In this document: one piece after another, positions 16,646 through 27,513 of the stretch | Numbering within the stretch: position 1 is the first letter of the stretch | Layout of the letters: the number at the start of each line of letters is the position of its first letter | Program-made: the position numbers and the translations under genes | The notes under the pieces: model-generated | Databases searched by the model: none | What the model was told of the DNA's origin: nothing | What the model saw: the letters and a program-made list of their open reading frames with translations, nothing else | Source of the DNA: AG2 sp036493735 | GTDB taxonomy: Bacteria > Gemmatimonadota > Gemmatimonadetes > Gemmatimonadales > Gemmatimonadaceae | NCBI GenBank assembly: GCA_036493735.1 | Contig: DASXPH010000093.1 | Location: 14,737 to 78,736 of the forward strand | Direction: 5' to 3' | DNA length: 64,000 nucleotides

Positions 16646-16665
<20 letters not shown>
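16553..16665. repeat. Composite intergenic repeat with terminator hairpin (second copy of the 11436 type)
   Basis: The left arm (GGTAGAGGGCAGTGGGCAGA) and right arm (CCAACCCTCTGTGCTCTACC ...) are inverted heptamer-like runs. The central stem AAGGCCGACGGC/GCCGTCGGCCTT (16591-16602, 16606-16617) with an AAA loop is followed by CCCTTTTCC. It terminates the HEAT gene and, on the other strand, reaches into the last codons of the ADOP permease (the RAEG end at 16646 onward lies in the repeat). Confidence 0.78.
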
Positions 16666-19081
<2,416 letters not shown>

Positions 19082-19265
19082 GGTTCGCTCTCACTCTGAG
19101 GCGACAGAGGCAGTGCGCGAGTATGCCGAACGCCGTACGGAGTAGGGGCGAAAGCGGTTGCAGTCAATCGAATAGTGACGTGCCGCACGCCTGCGGGGCT
19201 GATTGACGGCGCTCGGTCCTGGAACGATCATCTAGCCCCGACCCAGACCGAGGAGCTGAGCACGA

Positions 19266-21101
19266 GTGCCCACCGACGTCAGTAATCCGCAGTACTACCA
19301 TAAAGTCGTGGACTGCCAGTGGGCATGTCCGGCGCACACCAACGTTCCGGAGTACATCCGGCTGATTGCGCAGGGGCGTTACACCGAGTCGTATATGCTC
19401 AACAGGCAGTCGAACGTGTTTCCGGGCATTCTCGGACGCACCTGCGACCGGCCCTGTGAGCCAGCCTGCCGCCGTGGCCGCGTGGACGGCAAGCCGGTCG
19501 CCATCTGTCGATTGAAGCGTGTCGCGGCCGACTTGCGCGACGATATCAGTGAGTTCTTACCGAAGATTCCGGCGCAGAAGAATGGAAAACGCGTCGCGCT
19601 GATCGGGGCCGGTCCGGCCTCCTTGACGGTCGCCAACGACCTGATGCCCCTCGGTTACGACGTCGTCATTTACGAGAAGCACGATCGGGCGGGCGGTCTG
19701 ATGCGCGTGAACATTCCGTCGTTCCGGCTGCCGGCCGAGGTGCTCGACGAGGAGACGAGGGTGATCCTCGACATGGGCGTCGACATACGGTACGGCACGC
19801 CCGTGACAAGCATGCGCGAGCTGTTGGGCGAAGGCTATGACGCGATCTTTGTCGGCAGCGGGGCACCGAAGGGAAAGGAGCTGGAGCTGCCCGGACGGCG
19901 CGACACCGACCAGATCTACATCGGCATCGAGTGGCTGGCGAACGTCCACTTCGGACACGTCGAACGCATTGGCGAGCGTGTGCTCATCATCGGAGTCGGC
20001 AACACGGCGATGGACTGCTGCCGCACGTCGCGTCGTCTGGGCGGCACGGACATCAAGGTGATCGCACGTCGATCGCGCCCCTACTTCAAGGCGTCGCCCT
20101 GGGAGTTGGAGGATGCGGAAGAGGAAGGCGTTCAGATCATCGAGAACCACGCGCCCAAGCGCTTCGTGATCGAACAGGGCAAGCTGGTCGGCATGGAACT
20201 GGATCGTCTCCGCTGGTTCGAGCAGAATGGCAAGCAGAAGAGCGAAGTGATCGAGACGGTGCGCATGGACTGCGACGCGGTGATCCTCGCCATCGGCCAG
20301 GACAACGCATTCCCCTGGGTGGAGCGCGACCTTGGCGTCGCCTTCGACGATGAGGGGATGCCGGTCGTGGACAGGAAAACGTTCGCGAGCACTAGACCAG
20401 GGGTCTTCTTTGGCGGCGACGCGGCGTGGGGACCGGAGAACATCATCTGGGCAGTCGAACATGGACACCAGGCGGCAATCTCCATCCACAATCATTGCAT
20501 GGGTATTCCGCTCGAGGAGCGTCCCGCGTACGGGATGAACCTGGTGAGCTCGAAAGTCGGGATGCACGCCTGGAGCTACAGCAACGACTACAGCCCGGCG
20601 ACCCGCTCGAAGATGACCCATGAGGAGCTCACGAAGCGCTTTTCGAAGCTGTCGGTGGAGGTGGAGCTCGGCTTTACCCCCGAACAAACCGCTGCGGAAG
20701 TCGAGCGTTGTCTCAACTGCGACATCGAGACGCATTTCACGGCACCGCTATGCATCGAGTGCGACGCATGCGTCGATGTCTGCCCCGTGAGCTGCCTGAC
20801 GATCGCGCCGAATGGCGCGGAGCCCGAGCTGCGGACACGCCTGTCGGCGCCGGCGCTCAATCTCACACAGGAAGTGTTCGTGTCAGAGGCGTTGCCGCAG
20901 ACCAAACGCGTGATGGTGAAAGATGAAGACGTGTGCCTGCACTGCGGCCTGTGCGCGGAGCGTTGTCCCACCGCGGCGTGGGACATGAGGGAGTTCGACT
21001 TGTTGGTGCCGTATGCGGGACGAGACGGTCTAGGGGCTAAGGTCTTGGGGCTAGGGATTGCACCGAAGGGCCCCGAGTCGCGCGCGCTCTCTAGCCCCTA
21101 A
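19266..21101 (+). CDS. GltD-like FAD/NAD(P) oxidoreductase with C-terminal 2x[4Fe-4S] ferredoxin domain
   Basis: This encodes 611 residues from GTG 19266 (GAGGAG about 14 bases upstream). The N-terminal iron-sulphur helix domain has DCQWACPAHTNVPEYI and GRTCDRPCEPACRRG. The FAD site is ALIGAGPASLTVANDL (Ser in place of the usual Gly) and the NAD(P) site IIGVGNTAMDCCRTSRR. Near residues 495-590 are two ferredoxin clusters, CIECDACVDVCP and CLHCGLCAERCP. The domain order matches GltD/NfnB-type enzymes that pass electrons between NAD(P)H and ferredoxin. It precedes a 2-oxoacid:ferredoxin oxidoreductase, so it probably links that enzyme to the NAD(P) pool. The last 27 residues (GRDGLGAKVLGLGI and on) are encoded by an intergenic-type repeat. 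Confidence 0.88.
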   Translation: MPTDVSNPQYYHKVVDCQWACPAHTNVPEYIRLIAQGRYTESYMLNRQSNVFPGILGRTCDRPCEPACRRGRVDGKPVAICRLKRVAADLRDDISEFLPKIPAQKNGKRVALIGAGPASLTVANDLMPLGYDVVIYEKHDRAGGLMRVNIPSFRLPAEVLDEETRVILDMGVDIRYGTPVTSMRELLGEGYDAIFVGSGAPKGKELELPGRRDTDQIYIGIEWLANVHFGHVERIGERVLIIGVGNTAMDCCRTSRRLGGTDIKVIARRSRPYFKASPWELEDAEEEGVQIIENHAPKRFVIEQGKLVGMELDRLRWFEQNGKQKSEVIETVRMDCDAVILAIGQDNAFPWVERDLGVAFDDEGMPVVDRKTFASTRPGVFFGGDAAWGPENIIWAVEHGHQAAISIHNHCMGIPLEERPAYGMNLVSSKVGMHAWSYSNDYSPATRSKMTHEELTKRFSKLSVEVELGFTPEQTAAEVERCLNCDIETHFTAPLCIECDACVDVCPVSCLTIAPNGAEPELRTRLSAPALNLTQEVFVSEALPQTKRVMVKDEDVCLHCGLCAERCPTAAWDMREFDLLVPYAGRDGLGAKVLGLGIAPKGPESRALSSP

Positions 21102-21108
21102 CCCCACG
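21028..21108. repeat. GGGGCTA repeat overlapping the 3' end of the flavoprotein gene
   Basis: GGGGCTA, AGGTCTT, GGGGCTA, GGG (from 21029) is faced by CTCTCTAGCCCCTAACCCC (21088-21106), giving an imperfect hairpin. It has the heptamer period of the other intergenic repeats but lies inside the last 25 codons of the upstream gene and ends five bases before the next start. Confidence 0.65.
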
Positions 21109-21112
21109 CTTT

Positions 21113-22909
21113 GTGGTCAACGATTTCGCTTTCAAGATTGCCACGGTCAACGGCACCGGCTCCGCCAGCGCCAATGGCCTGCTCATGCAGGCCATTTATC
21201 GGATGGGTATTCCGGTCTCCGGCAAGAACGTCTTCCCGTCGAACATCCAGGGACTACCCACCTGGTACGAGATCCGGGTGAACAAGGCCGGCTACACGGC
21301 GCGTCCCGCGGACGTGGACCTCGTCGTCGCGCTCAACCCCGCCACGTACGCCAAGGACGTCGTCGCGGTCAGGCGTGGCGGCTGGCTCCTGTACGATTCC
21401 TCCTGGCCGCTGGACCGCGCCCTCCACCGCGACGACATCACCATCCTCGGCGTTCCATTCGGCAACATGTGCGTCGAAGCGTTCGCGGGCGACCGCGAGC
21501 GAACGCTCATGCGCAACATCGCCTACACGGGCGCGCTGGTCGCGCTGTTGAACATCGATATGGATGTCGTGTCCGAGATCATTCGCGAACAGTTCTCGAG
21601 GAAGCGGGCGCTGCTCGACTCCAACTTCCGAGCGCTGCATCTCGGTTACGATTACGCGAAGAAACACTACGAGTGTCCGCTCCCGATCCGACTGGAGCGG
21701 ATGACCGCGACGCGCGACCAGGTTCTGCTCGACGGGAATACCGCCGCGGCGTTAGGCTGTCTCTATGCCGGGGCCACGGTCGGCGCGTGGTATCCGATCA
21801 CCCCGGCGACGTCGCTGATGGAAGCGTTCATGGGCTTCTGCAAGCGTTACCGCGTCGATCCAGAGACGAAGCGCAACAACTACTGCATTCTTCAGGCGGA
21901 AGACGAGCTGGCCGCGGCGGGCATAACGATTGGCGCCAGCTGGGCAGGGGCGCGGGCGTTCACGTCGACCGCTGGACCGGGCATCTCGCTGATGAGCGAG
22001 TTCATTGGCCTGGCATACTATACCGAAATACCTGGGGTGTTCTTCGACATCCAGCGCACCGGCCCGTCTACTGGCATGCCGACGCGCACGCAGCAGGGCG
22101 ATCTCCTCTCGATCGCGTACCTCTCGCACGGCGACACGAAGCACATCGCGCTGTTTCCGTCCAATCCCGCCGAGTGCTTCTACATGTCGGTCGCCGCATT
22201 CGACCTCACCGAGCGTTTTCAGACGCCGGTATTCGTCCTTTCAGACCTCGACATCGGCATGAACGATTGGATGGTACCGCGCCTCACATGGGACGACAGC
22301 TATCGTCCGGACCGCGGCAAGGTGCTGAACGCCGAGCAGCTCGAGAGGGTGCAGCGCTTCTCTCGGTATCTCGATGTGGACGGCGATGGGATCGCGGCAC
22401 GAACGCTGCCTGGCGTGTCGGCGAAGGGCGCATACTTCGTGCGCGGCTCGGGACACGACAAGCACGGCGCGTATACCGAGGACTCCGCCGAGTATCGAGA
22501 AGTCGTCGATCGCCTGGCGAAGAAGCTGAGGACGGCCGAGGAGGCCGTCCCCGCGCCCGAGATCCACCAGCGCCCCGGTCGGCCCGCGTCGGTGGGTCTC
22601 GTGGCGTTAGGCGGCACCCACGCCGCGATGCTCGAGGCACGTGACAAGCTCATGGCGGATGGCATCGAAGTGGATTACATGCGAATCCGCGCGTTCCCAT
22701 TCGGCGCCGCGGTCCGCGAATTTCTCGAGGGCCACGAGACGCTCTTCATCGTCGAGCAGAATCGCGATGCGCAGCTACGATCGCTGCTGGCGATCGAGAC
22801 CGGTATGCCGCGCGACCGCATGACGGCCGTGCTCGACTACGGCGGACTGCCACTCACGGCCGATTTCGTGACCGGCGAGGTCACGCGAACATTGGAGGCG
22901 CACGTATGA
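21113..22909 (+). CDS. korA: 2-oxoacid:ferredoxin oxidoreductase, fused gamma-alpha subunit
   Basis: This encodes 598 residues from GTG 21113, eleven bases after the preceding stop. Residues 1-190 are the gamma domain (NGTGSASANGLLMQAIYRMG, GVPFGNM); residues 200 onward are the alpha pyrimidine-binding domain with GNTAAALGCLYAGATVGAWY, PITPATSLMEAF and QAEDELAAAGITIGASWAG, followed by the domain II motif VALGGTH. The fused gamma-alpha form is typical of the KorAB type acting on 2-oxoglutarate (or related 2-oxoacids), with CoA and ferredoxin as partners. The stop overlaps the start of the beta subunit (ATGA). Confidence 0.9.
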   Translation: MVNDFAFKIATVNGTGSASANGLLMQAIYRMGIPVSGKNVFPSNIQGLPTWYEIRVNKAGYTARPADVDLVVALNPATYAKDVVAVRRGGWLLYDSSWPLDRALHRDDITILGVPFGNMCVEAFAGDRERTLMRNIAYTGALVALLNIDMDVVSEIIREQFSRKRALLDSNFRALHLGYDYAKKHYECPLPIRLERMTATRDQVLLDGNTAAALGCLYAGATVGAWYPITPATSLMEAFMGFCKRYRVDPETKRNNYCILQAEDELAAAGITIGASWAGARAFTSTAGPGISLMSEFIGLAYYTEIPGVFFDIQRTGPSTGMPTRTQQGDLLSIAYLSHGDTKHIALFPSNPAECFYMSVAAFDLTERFQTPVFVLSDLDIGMNDWMVPRLTWDDSYRPDRGKVLNAEQLERVQRFSRYLDVDGDGIAARTLPGVSAKGAYFVRGSGHDKHGAYTEDSAEYREVVDRLAKKLRTAEEAVPAPEIHQRPGRPASVGLVALGGTHAAMLEARDKLMADGIEVDYMRIRAFPFGAAVREFLEGHETLFIVEQNRDAQLRSLLAIETGMPRDRMTAVLDYGGLPLTADFVTGEVTRTLEAHV

Positions 22910-23961
22910 CCTCGATTCAGAAGCCGCCCGTCAGGCACCCGTCACTGCAAGCCAATGCGCTCGGCCTCACCAAGCGGGATTATGAGGGCGCGATGTCGAC
23001 GCTGTGCGCCGGGTGCGGACACGACTCCGTGACGGCCGCGATCGTCCAGGCTTTCTACGAGCTCGACATCCCACCACATCGCGCGGCGAAGATGAGCGGC
23101 ATCGGCTGCTCGTCGAAGACGACCGCTTACTTCATGCGACAGTCGCATGGCTTCAACTCCGTGCACGGACGAATGCCATCGGTGGCGAGCGGCGCGAATG
23201 CGGCGAACCGGGACCTCATTTACATCGGCATCTCGGGCGACGGCGACTCGCTGTCGATCGGGCTCGGCCAGCTCTGCCACGCGATTCGACGCAACGTGGA
23301 CATGCTGTACGTGCTCGAGAACAATGGCGTGTATGGACTGACCAAGGGTCAGTTCTCCGCTTCGGCGGATGTGGGATCGAAGTCGAAGCGCGGCGAGGCG
23401 AATGTGCAGCGCCCGATCGATCCTGTCCTCCTCGCGCTGAGCCTCGGCGCGACGTTCGTCGCGCGTGGCTTCTCGGGCGACAAGACGCGGCTCGTTCCGA
23501 TGCTGAAGGCCGGTCTGCGCCACAAGGGCTTCGCGCTCATCGACGTGATCTCGCCCTGCGTGAGCTTCAATGATCACGAAGGCTCGACGAAGAGCTACCG
23601 CTTCACGCGCGAGAATTATCACGAGCTTGCGCCTGTCGATTTCGTGCCGCTACAGCGCGAGATCACCGCGTCCACCGAAGCTGGCGCGAGCGTCTCGGTA
23701 ACGATGCACGATGGCAGCATCGTACGGTTCCGAGAGGTCGGCGACGACTACGATCCAACGGATCGCGACGCGGCGTACGCGCACGTGCGCGCGCGCCAGG
23801 AGCGCGGCGAGATCGTCACCGGCCTTCTGTACATCGACGAGAGCTCGTCGGACATGCACGACACGGCCAACACGGTATCGCGTCCGCTCGTGGACTTGCC
23901 TTACGAGTCGCTCTGCCCCGGCGCCGCGGCGCTCGAGGCGCTCATGGACGAGTATCGGTAG
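22906..23961 (+). CDS. korB: 2-oxoacid:ferredoxin oxidoreductase, beta subunit
   Basis: This encodes 351 residues. The thiamine diphosphate site is GDGDSLSIGLGQLCHAIRRN ending in NNGVYGLTKGQ, and the cluster-binding CAGCGH lies near residue 31, followed by IGCSS. It forms the catalytic TPP and [4Fe-4S] part with the preceding gamma-alpha subunit. Overlap of four bases with korA means coupled translation and fixed stoichiometry. The reaction is oxidative decarboxylation of a 2-oxoacid to acyl-CoA with reduced ferredoxin, or the reverse carboxylation. A perfect 12-bp inverted repeat follows the stop. Confidence 0.9.
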   Translation: MTSIQKPPVRHPSLQANALGLTKRDYEGAMSTLCAGCGHDSVTAAIVQAFYELDIPPHRAAKMSGIGCSSKTTAYFMRQSHGFNSVHGRMPSVASGANAANRDLIYIGISGDGDSLSIGLGQLCHAIRRNVDMLYVLENNGVYGLTKGQFSASADVGSKSKRGEANVQRPIDPVLLALSLGATFVARGFSGDKTRLVPMLKAGLRHKGFALIDVISPCVSFNDHEGSTKSYRFTRENYHELAPVDFVPLQREITASTEAGASVSVTMHDGSIVRFREVGDDYDPTDRDAAYAHVRARQERGEIVTGLLYIDESSSDMHDTANTVSRPLVDLPYESLCPGAAALEALMDEYR

Positions 23962-23970
23962 GTGCTCGCT

Positions 23971-24026
23971 GATCCGTGGTCGGTGATCGGTGGTTCAGGA
24001 TCACCGTTCACTGTCCACCGATCACC
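23971..24026. repeat. Heptamer inverted repeat, probable terminator of the kor operon
   Basis: GGTGATCGGTGG (23982-23993) and CCACCGATCACC (24015-24026) are perfect 12-base inverted arms around a 21-base loop. The arms are built from CGGTGAT/CGGTGGT heptamers, the same words seen at 33572, 45221 and 59683. The element lies between the korB stop and the stop of the minus-strand lipoprotein. Confidence 0.75.
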
Positions 24027-24038
24027 AGACAGCGGCTA

Positions 24039-24602
24039 CTAATCCCGACTCTGGCTGCCCGGCCAATCTCGCTCGGTGATCCGGCACTGCGCGCGCGGCG
24101 CGGCGTGGACGGCGCGCGTAACGCGGCATTCGTAGCGAGCCGAATGGTCGCCGATCGCGTCCGCGTGAACGATGAGCGTATGCTCGTCGAGCTGTGAAAT
24201 GTCGCGGAGTCGTAAGAGGCCTCGGGGATTCCCGAAATTCTGCTCGTCGGCGGCGCAGACGGAGCGCGGGACCACCTTCGCAGGCTCGCCATGCAGGGCG
24301 CGCAACACCGACGCGCTCGGATCGGCATCCTTCAACGTCCCGTCCGGTTCGGTCGTGGCGACACTGAGACAAACCCGATCGGCACTGTCACCGATCACCT
24401 CGTCGAGCAAGGCACGGAAGGCGGTCACGACCGAGCCCTCATCGTTCGGAACGGCGGCCATGATGAGCGGCGTCGAAGATCGTTGCGCCATACAGCCCGT
24501 CGTCGCGCCCGCGATCAGGACGGCCGAGGCGATGGTGCGAACGATCTCCTTCCGCGAGGCGAGCGCGGCACTGTGGCGTCGAAGGGAGCGAGTCTGCTTC
24601 AT
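24039..24602 (-). CDS. Predicted lipoprotein of unknown function
   Basis: This encodes 187 residues. A basic start (MKQTRSLRRHSAALASRKE) and hydrophobic core lead to a lipobox GATTGC with Cys37; a shorter start further in is possible, since no clear ribosome site precedes ATG 24602. The mature part has four further Cys residues (RVCLSV, RSVCAAD, YECRV, AQCRIT), possibly two disulphides, and a C-terminal beta-like segment. No known family is recognised. It is convergent with the kor operon. Confidence 0.6.
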   Translation of the reverse strand: MKQTRSLRRHSAALASRKEIVRTIASAVLIAGATTGCMAQRSSTPLIMAAVPNDEGSVVTAFRALLDEVIGDSADRVCLSVATTEPDGTLKDADPSASVLRALHGEPAKVVPRSVCAADEQNFGNPRGLLRLRDISQLDEHTLIVHADAIGDHSARYECRVTRAVHAAPRAQCRITERDWPGSQSRD

Positions 24603-24658
24603 CTGCTGAAAGGGTAATGCAGGGTTGCGACCAGTGAGATTAGCTCAAAGACGAGCGT

Positions 24659-24686
24659 TACTGGTGACTGGTGACTGGTGGACTGG
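24659..24686. repeat. CTGGTGA heptamer repeat
   Basis: Three and a half tandem heptamers (CTGGTGA, CTGGTGA, CTGGTGG, ACTGG) lie in the 140-base gap between the divergent lipoprotein and CxxC membrane-protein genes. No hairpin core is visible here. Confidence 0.7.
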
Positions 24687-24742
24687 CTGCCGTCACACAT
24701 AGGACGTTGCGCCCGGGCACGGCACGTCGTCCCAACGGTGCC

Positions 24743-25582
24743 ATGTCGCGACGCCAAAGAATCGATTGTCCTCACGAGCGCCGCCCAGGGATGGCGGTCT
24801 GCTTGCACTGCCTTCATGCCGCCCGCCTCGAAGCCCGCGAGCACCGCCAACGCGCCATCATGCGCTTCGGCGCCTGGACGCTGAGTCTCGCCGTCCTCGG
24901 AGTCGTCGGGGCAGCCGGGGTGAACGCGGCCACGCATCCGGATACCCCGACCACGCAACGCCCAGCGAAGCGAGCCCAGGCCCAACCGATCGCTGTCAGG
25001 GCGCCGTCGTCACCGGACTCGGCGGCCGTCACGGTCGCTTCCGCTGCCGCCGTGATCCAGCAGGGGGCGCCTGCCCAAGCGGCTTCGCCGGCCGCGGACT
25101 CAGCACACCCCGCGATTCCGATTCCAGCGCCAACCCCTATTCCGGCGATCCAACCTCCGGCGGCGCCACCAAGTTCGAGCGCGAAGTCGGTACCCTCTGC
25201 TGACTCAGCGGCGCGAGCGGCGATTGGCCCGATCATTCCACAGGGCCGCACCGATCTCGCCGACAGCCTCTTCGCCATTCGCGTCGCGGACACGGTCGTG
25301 GTCCATTTCGACACGTCGCCGTCGCGCACGCGGCGGGCCGACAAATTCGAGACGATCGTTAGGCAGACGCTCAAGGTGGTCTACGGGCCCTTCGCCGACA
25401 GCGCGCTCGCCGCGGTGCCCGCCGGGCGACTCGCCGCGCCTAACGAGCTGGTCACGACGCTGCCGACGCGGGGCATCCATCTCGCCGGCCCACACGGTGC
25501 CCGCGTCGCACTCTGGCCGGAGACGCGTCCCGGGCGAGACGGGCCACTCGTCATCGCGTATCGGACGGTCGTCGAGCGGTAA
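24743..25582 (+). CDS. Single-span membrane protein with N-terminal Cys/His motif
   Basis: This encodes 279 residues from ATG 24743, selected because the open frame further upstream runs through the heptamer repeat. The short cytoplasmic N-terminus has Cys9-Pro-His and CLHCLHAARLEAREH, a possible zinc site. One membrane helix (about 42-62) is followed by a long Ala/Pro/Ser linker (65-160) and a C-terminal domain of about 100 residues (DSLFAIRVADTVVVHFDTSP ... PLVIAYRTVVER) that I do not recognise. The architecture resembles an anti-sigma or zinc-ribbon sensor with a periplasmic domain, but this is speculation. Confidence 0.6.
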   Translation: MSRRQRIDCPHERRPGMAVCLHCLHAARLEAREHRQRAIMRFGAWTLSLAVLGVVGAAGVNAATHPDTPTTQRPAKRAQAQPIAVRAPSSPDSAAVTVASAAAVIQQGAPAQAASPAADSAHPAIPIPAPTPIPAIQPPAAPPSSSAKSVPSADSAARAAIGPIIPQGRTDLADSLFAIRVADTVVVHFDTSPSRTRRADKFETIVRQTLKVVYGPFADSALAAVPAGRLAAPNELVTTLPTRGIHLAGPHGARVALWPETRPGRDGPLVIAYRTVVER

Positions 25583-25588
25583 CATTTC

Positions 25589-25611
25589 CCCGCTCCTTCT
25601 GGCGGAGCGGG
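25589..25611 (+). terminator. Intrinsic hairpin after the CxxC membrane protein gene
   Basis: An 8-bp perfect stem CCCGCTCC/GGAGCGGG with a seven-base loop lies seven bases after the stop at 25582. It is followed by GCGCTTCCCTT, a weak T-tract. Confidence 0.6.
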
Positions 25612-25630
25612 CGCTTCCCTTGCATGATCG

Positions 25631-25664
25631 AGGGGCCGTCGACCCGCCTACTGGCTCGGCCCCT
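25631..25664 (+). promoter_or_regulatory. Leader hairpin directly before the CHAD-CYTH start
   Basis: AGGGGCCG (25631-25638) pairs with CGGCCCCT (25657-25664), and the second arm ends two bases before the ATG at 25667. No Shine-Dalgarno sequence is visible. The hairpin would occlude the initiation region, so it could regulate translation, or it may be a second terminator arm. Confidence 0.35.
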
Positions 25665-25666
25665 TC

Positions 25667-27286
25667 ATGCACACGCATCCCGATCTGCTCGCTCAACCCG
25701 TCGAGCGCGCGGCGCGCATCGTCGCCCTCGACCTGCTCGACACCGCGGTAAAGGCACGCCAGCGCCTCGATGATGCCTCGGACGCTGATGCGCTCCACGA
25801 CTTTCGCGTCGCCGTTCGCCGGCTGCGAAGTTGGCTGCGCGCGCTACGCCCCTGGCTCGGTGATAGTACGCCCAAACGAGCCGCTCGCCGTCTGAAGAAG
25901 GCGGCGAGACTGACTGGCAGCAGCCGTGATGCCGAAGTGCATCGTGAATGGCTCGTAGCGCAACGCGCAGCGCTCAGTGTTCGGCAGCGTCGCGGGCTCG
26001 CGTGGCTTCTCGAGCAGATCGAAAACGACAAGCGAAACAGCGACCGCCTCGTCGCCGGCAAAGGCGTGCGAGCCTTCGACCGCGCAGAATCGACGCTCGC
26101 CAGGAAGCTCAAGACGTTTCGCACACGCGTCGACGATGACACCGATGAGCTGCCTCGGTCATTCGCGTCGGTGGTCGCCGAGCTGGTGCGCGCCCAGGCG
26201 GCAAAGCTCTCACGACGCCTAACGCGCATCGAGTCCTACGAGGACGCGCGCAACGTGCATAAGGCGCGGCTCGCCGGCAAGCGGCTTCGCTATCTGCTCG
26301 AGCCGATCACGAAGCCGGTCGAAAGCGCCAATCGGCTGGTTCGCGAGTTGGCCGAGCTGCAGGATGTACTCGGCAGCTGGCACGACGTCCACGTGTTCTC
26401 CGATGCCATCGAGAAGATAAACGACGACGTGGCCGCAAAGCCCACCGACGCGGCGTTGGACATTGACGCCGCGTCCGGCGCGGCACCCCGCTCGGAGTCA
26501 CGCGACATCAGCCTGGGTCTGTTCGCGCTCACCGGACGTCTTCACGAACGCGGCCGGCAGGCGTTCGCCGAAATGACCCAACGCTGGCCCGACGCCAATC
26601 GTTTCCTCGATGAGGCGGAGGCAATCGCCGAGGCGCTCGACAGACAGGCGGGTGAGGGCAAGGAGATCGAACGGAAGTATCTGCTCTCACGATTGCCGGA
26701 TATACCTAACGACGCGGCCATAGAGGAGATCGAGCAGGGGTACATTCCCGGTACCAGGGTGCTCGAGCGACTGCGGCGTGTCCGGACACCGGACGGGGTC
26801 GCTGACCGTTGCATCCGCACGTTCAAGCAGGGCGCCGGTCTCGTTCGTACCGAGATCGAAGAGGAGATGCCGCCGTCGCTGTTCGAGCAAATGTGGCCAC
26901 TCACCGAAGGACGCCGACTACGCAAGCGTCGTCATGCGGTTGCCGACGGCTCGCATACCTGGGAGATCGACGAGTTCCTCGACCGCGATCTCGTACTTGC
27001 GGAGATCGAGCTCCGCAGCGCGACCGAGGAGGTTCAGCTTCCCGACTGGGTTGCCGCCGTGCTCGTGCGCGAAGTCACCGACGAGCCGGCGTACACCAAT
27101 GCGAGGTTGGCGTCAGGAGATGGGGGCAGTCCCGAGGAGATGAAGAAAGAGCTCGATCAGGAGGAGCGCGGGAATAACGGTGGCGACCGCACCCGTAATG
27201 GCGCGCGTGCATCGCATGAGCCCCGTCCGCGGGCGGCCCGGTTCAGCGCCGTAGAGCCAACGATCGGCGAGCCCCCACGCGCCTAA
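25667..27286 (+). CDS. CHAD-CYTH domain protein (polyphosphate-associated)
   Basis: This encodes 539 residues. The N-terminal CHAD helical bundle (about 10-315) shows LHDFRVAVRRLRSWLRAL (43-60), VHKARLAGKRLRYLLE (198-213) and LQDVLGSWHDV (231-241), whose conserved His and basic residues bind polyphosphate. The CYTH triphosphate-tunnel domain (about 331-490) starts with the signature EIERKYLL. The pair suggests a polyphosphate-binding or triphosphate-hydrolysing enzyme associated with polyphosphate granules; CYTH-then-CHAD is the more common order, here reversed. The final 45 residues are low-complexity and are antisense to the membrane-protein gene at 27113-27490, an overlap of 174 bases. Confidence 0.88.
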   Translation: MHTHPDLLAQPVERAARIVALDLLDTAVKARQRLDDASDADALHDFRVAVRRLRSWLRALRPWLGDSTPKRAARRLKKAARLTGSSRDAEVHREWLVAQRAALSVRQRRGLAWLLEQIENDKRNSDRLVAGKGVRAFDRAESTLARKLKTFRTRVDDDTDELPRSFASVVAELVRAQAAKLSRRLTRIESYEDARNVHKARLAGKRLRYLLEPITKPVESANRLVRELAELQDVLGSWHDVHVFSDAIEKINDDVAAKPTDAALDIDAASGAAPRSESRDISLGLFALTGRLHERGRQAFAEMTQRWPDANRFLDEAEAIAEALDRQAGEGKEIERKYLLSRLPDIPNDAAIEEIEQGYIPGTRVLERLRRVRTPDGVADRCIRTFKQGAGLVRTEIEEEMPPSLFEQMWPLTEGRRLRKRRHAVADGSHTWEIDEFLDRDLVLAEIELRSATEEVQLPDWVAAVLVREVTDEPAYTNARLASGDGGSPEEMKKELDQEERGNNGGDRTRNGARASHEPRPRAARFSAVEPTIGEPPRA

Positions 27287-27490
27287 CGACCCAAGGGCCA
27301 ACGCGACCGCGGCGATGCGCCAGTGGCCATGGAGGCCCCAGTCGATGGCGGAGGGAATTCCGATCTGCATCAACTGGTAGAGCCGCGTCGGGACGCTGGT
27401 GCGCGCGTAACTGGTGAGCAGCGCGCCCAGTGTCGGCTCCGCGGTAACTTCGTTTGGCGCCCGTGCACGAGATGACCTGACGACACTCAT
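27113..27490 (-). CDS. Small two-helix membrane protein
   Basis: This encodes 125 residues from ATG 27490 (CAGGGGTG about eight bases upstream), 23 bases after the S9 peptidase stop, so it is probably cotranscribed. Hydrophobic segments lie near 55-78 (WRIAAVALALGSLGAWGLAD) and 98-122 (ITGAVATVIPALLLIELFLH). Its 3' half is antisense to the end of the CHAD-CYTH gene. The hydrophobic pattern and ribosome site support it as real. The function is unknown. Confidence 0.6.
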   Translation of the reverse strand: MSVVRSSRARAPNEVTAEPTLGALLTSYARTSVPTRLYQLMQIGIPSAIDWGLHGHWRIAAVALALGSLGAWGLADRWLYGAEPGRPRTGLMRCTRAITGAVATVIPALLLIELFLHLLGTAPIS

Positions 27491-27513
27491 CGATTCACCC
27501 CTGCGTGTCGCAG

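Noticed and set aside
19557..20735. 392-codon minus-strand frame opposite the Kor flavoprotein
   Set aside because: The sense strand has complete cofactor motifs; the antisense frame has none.
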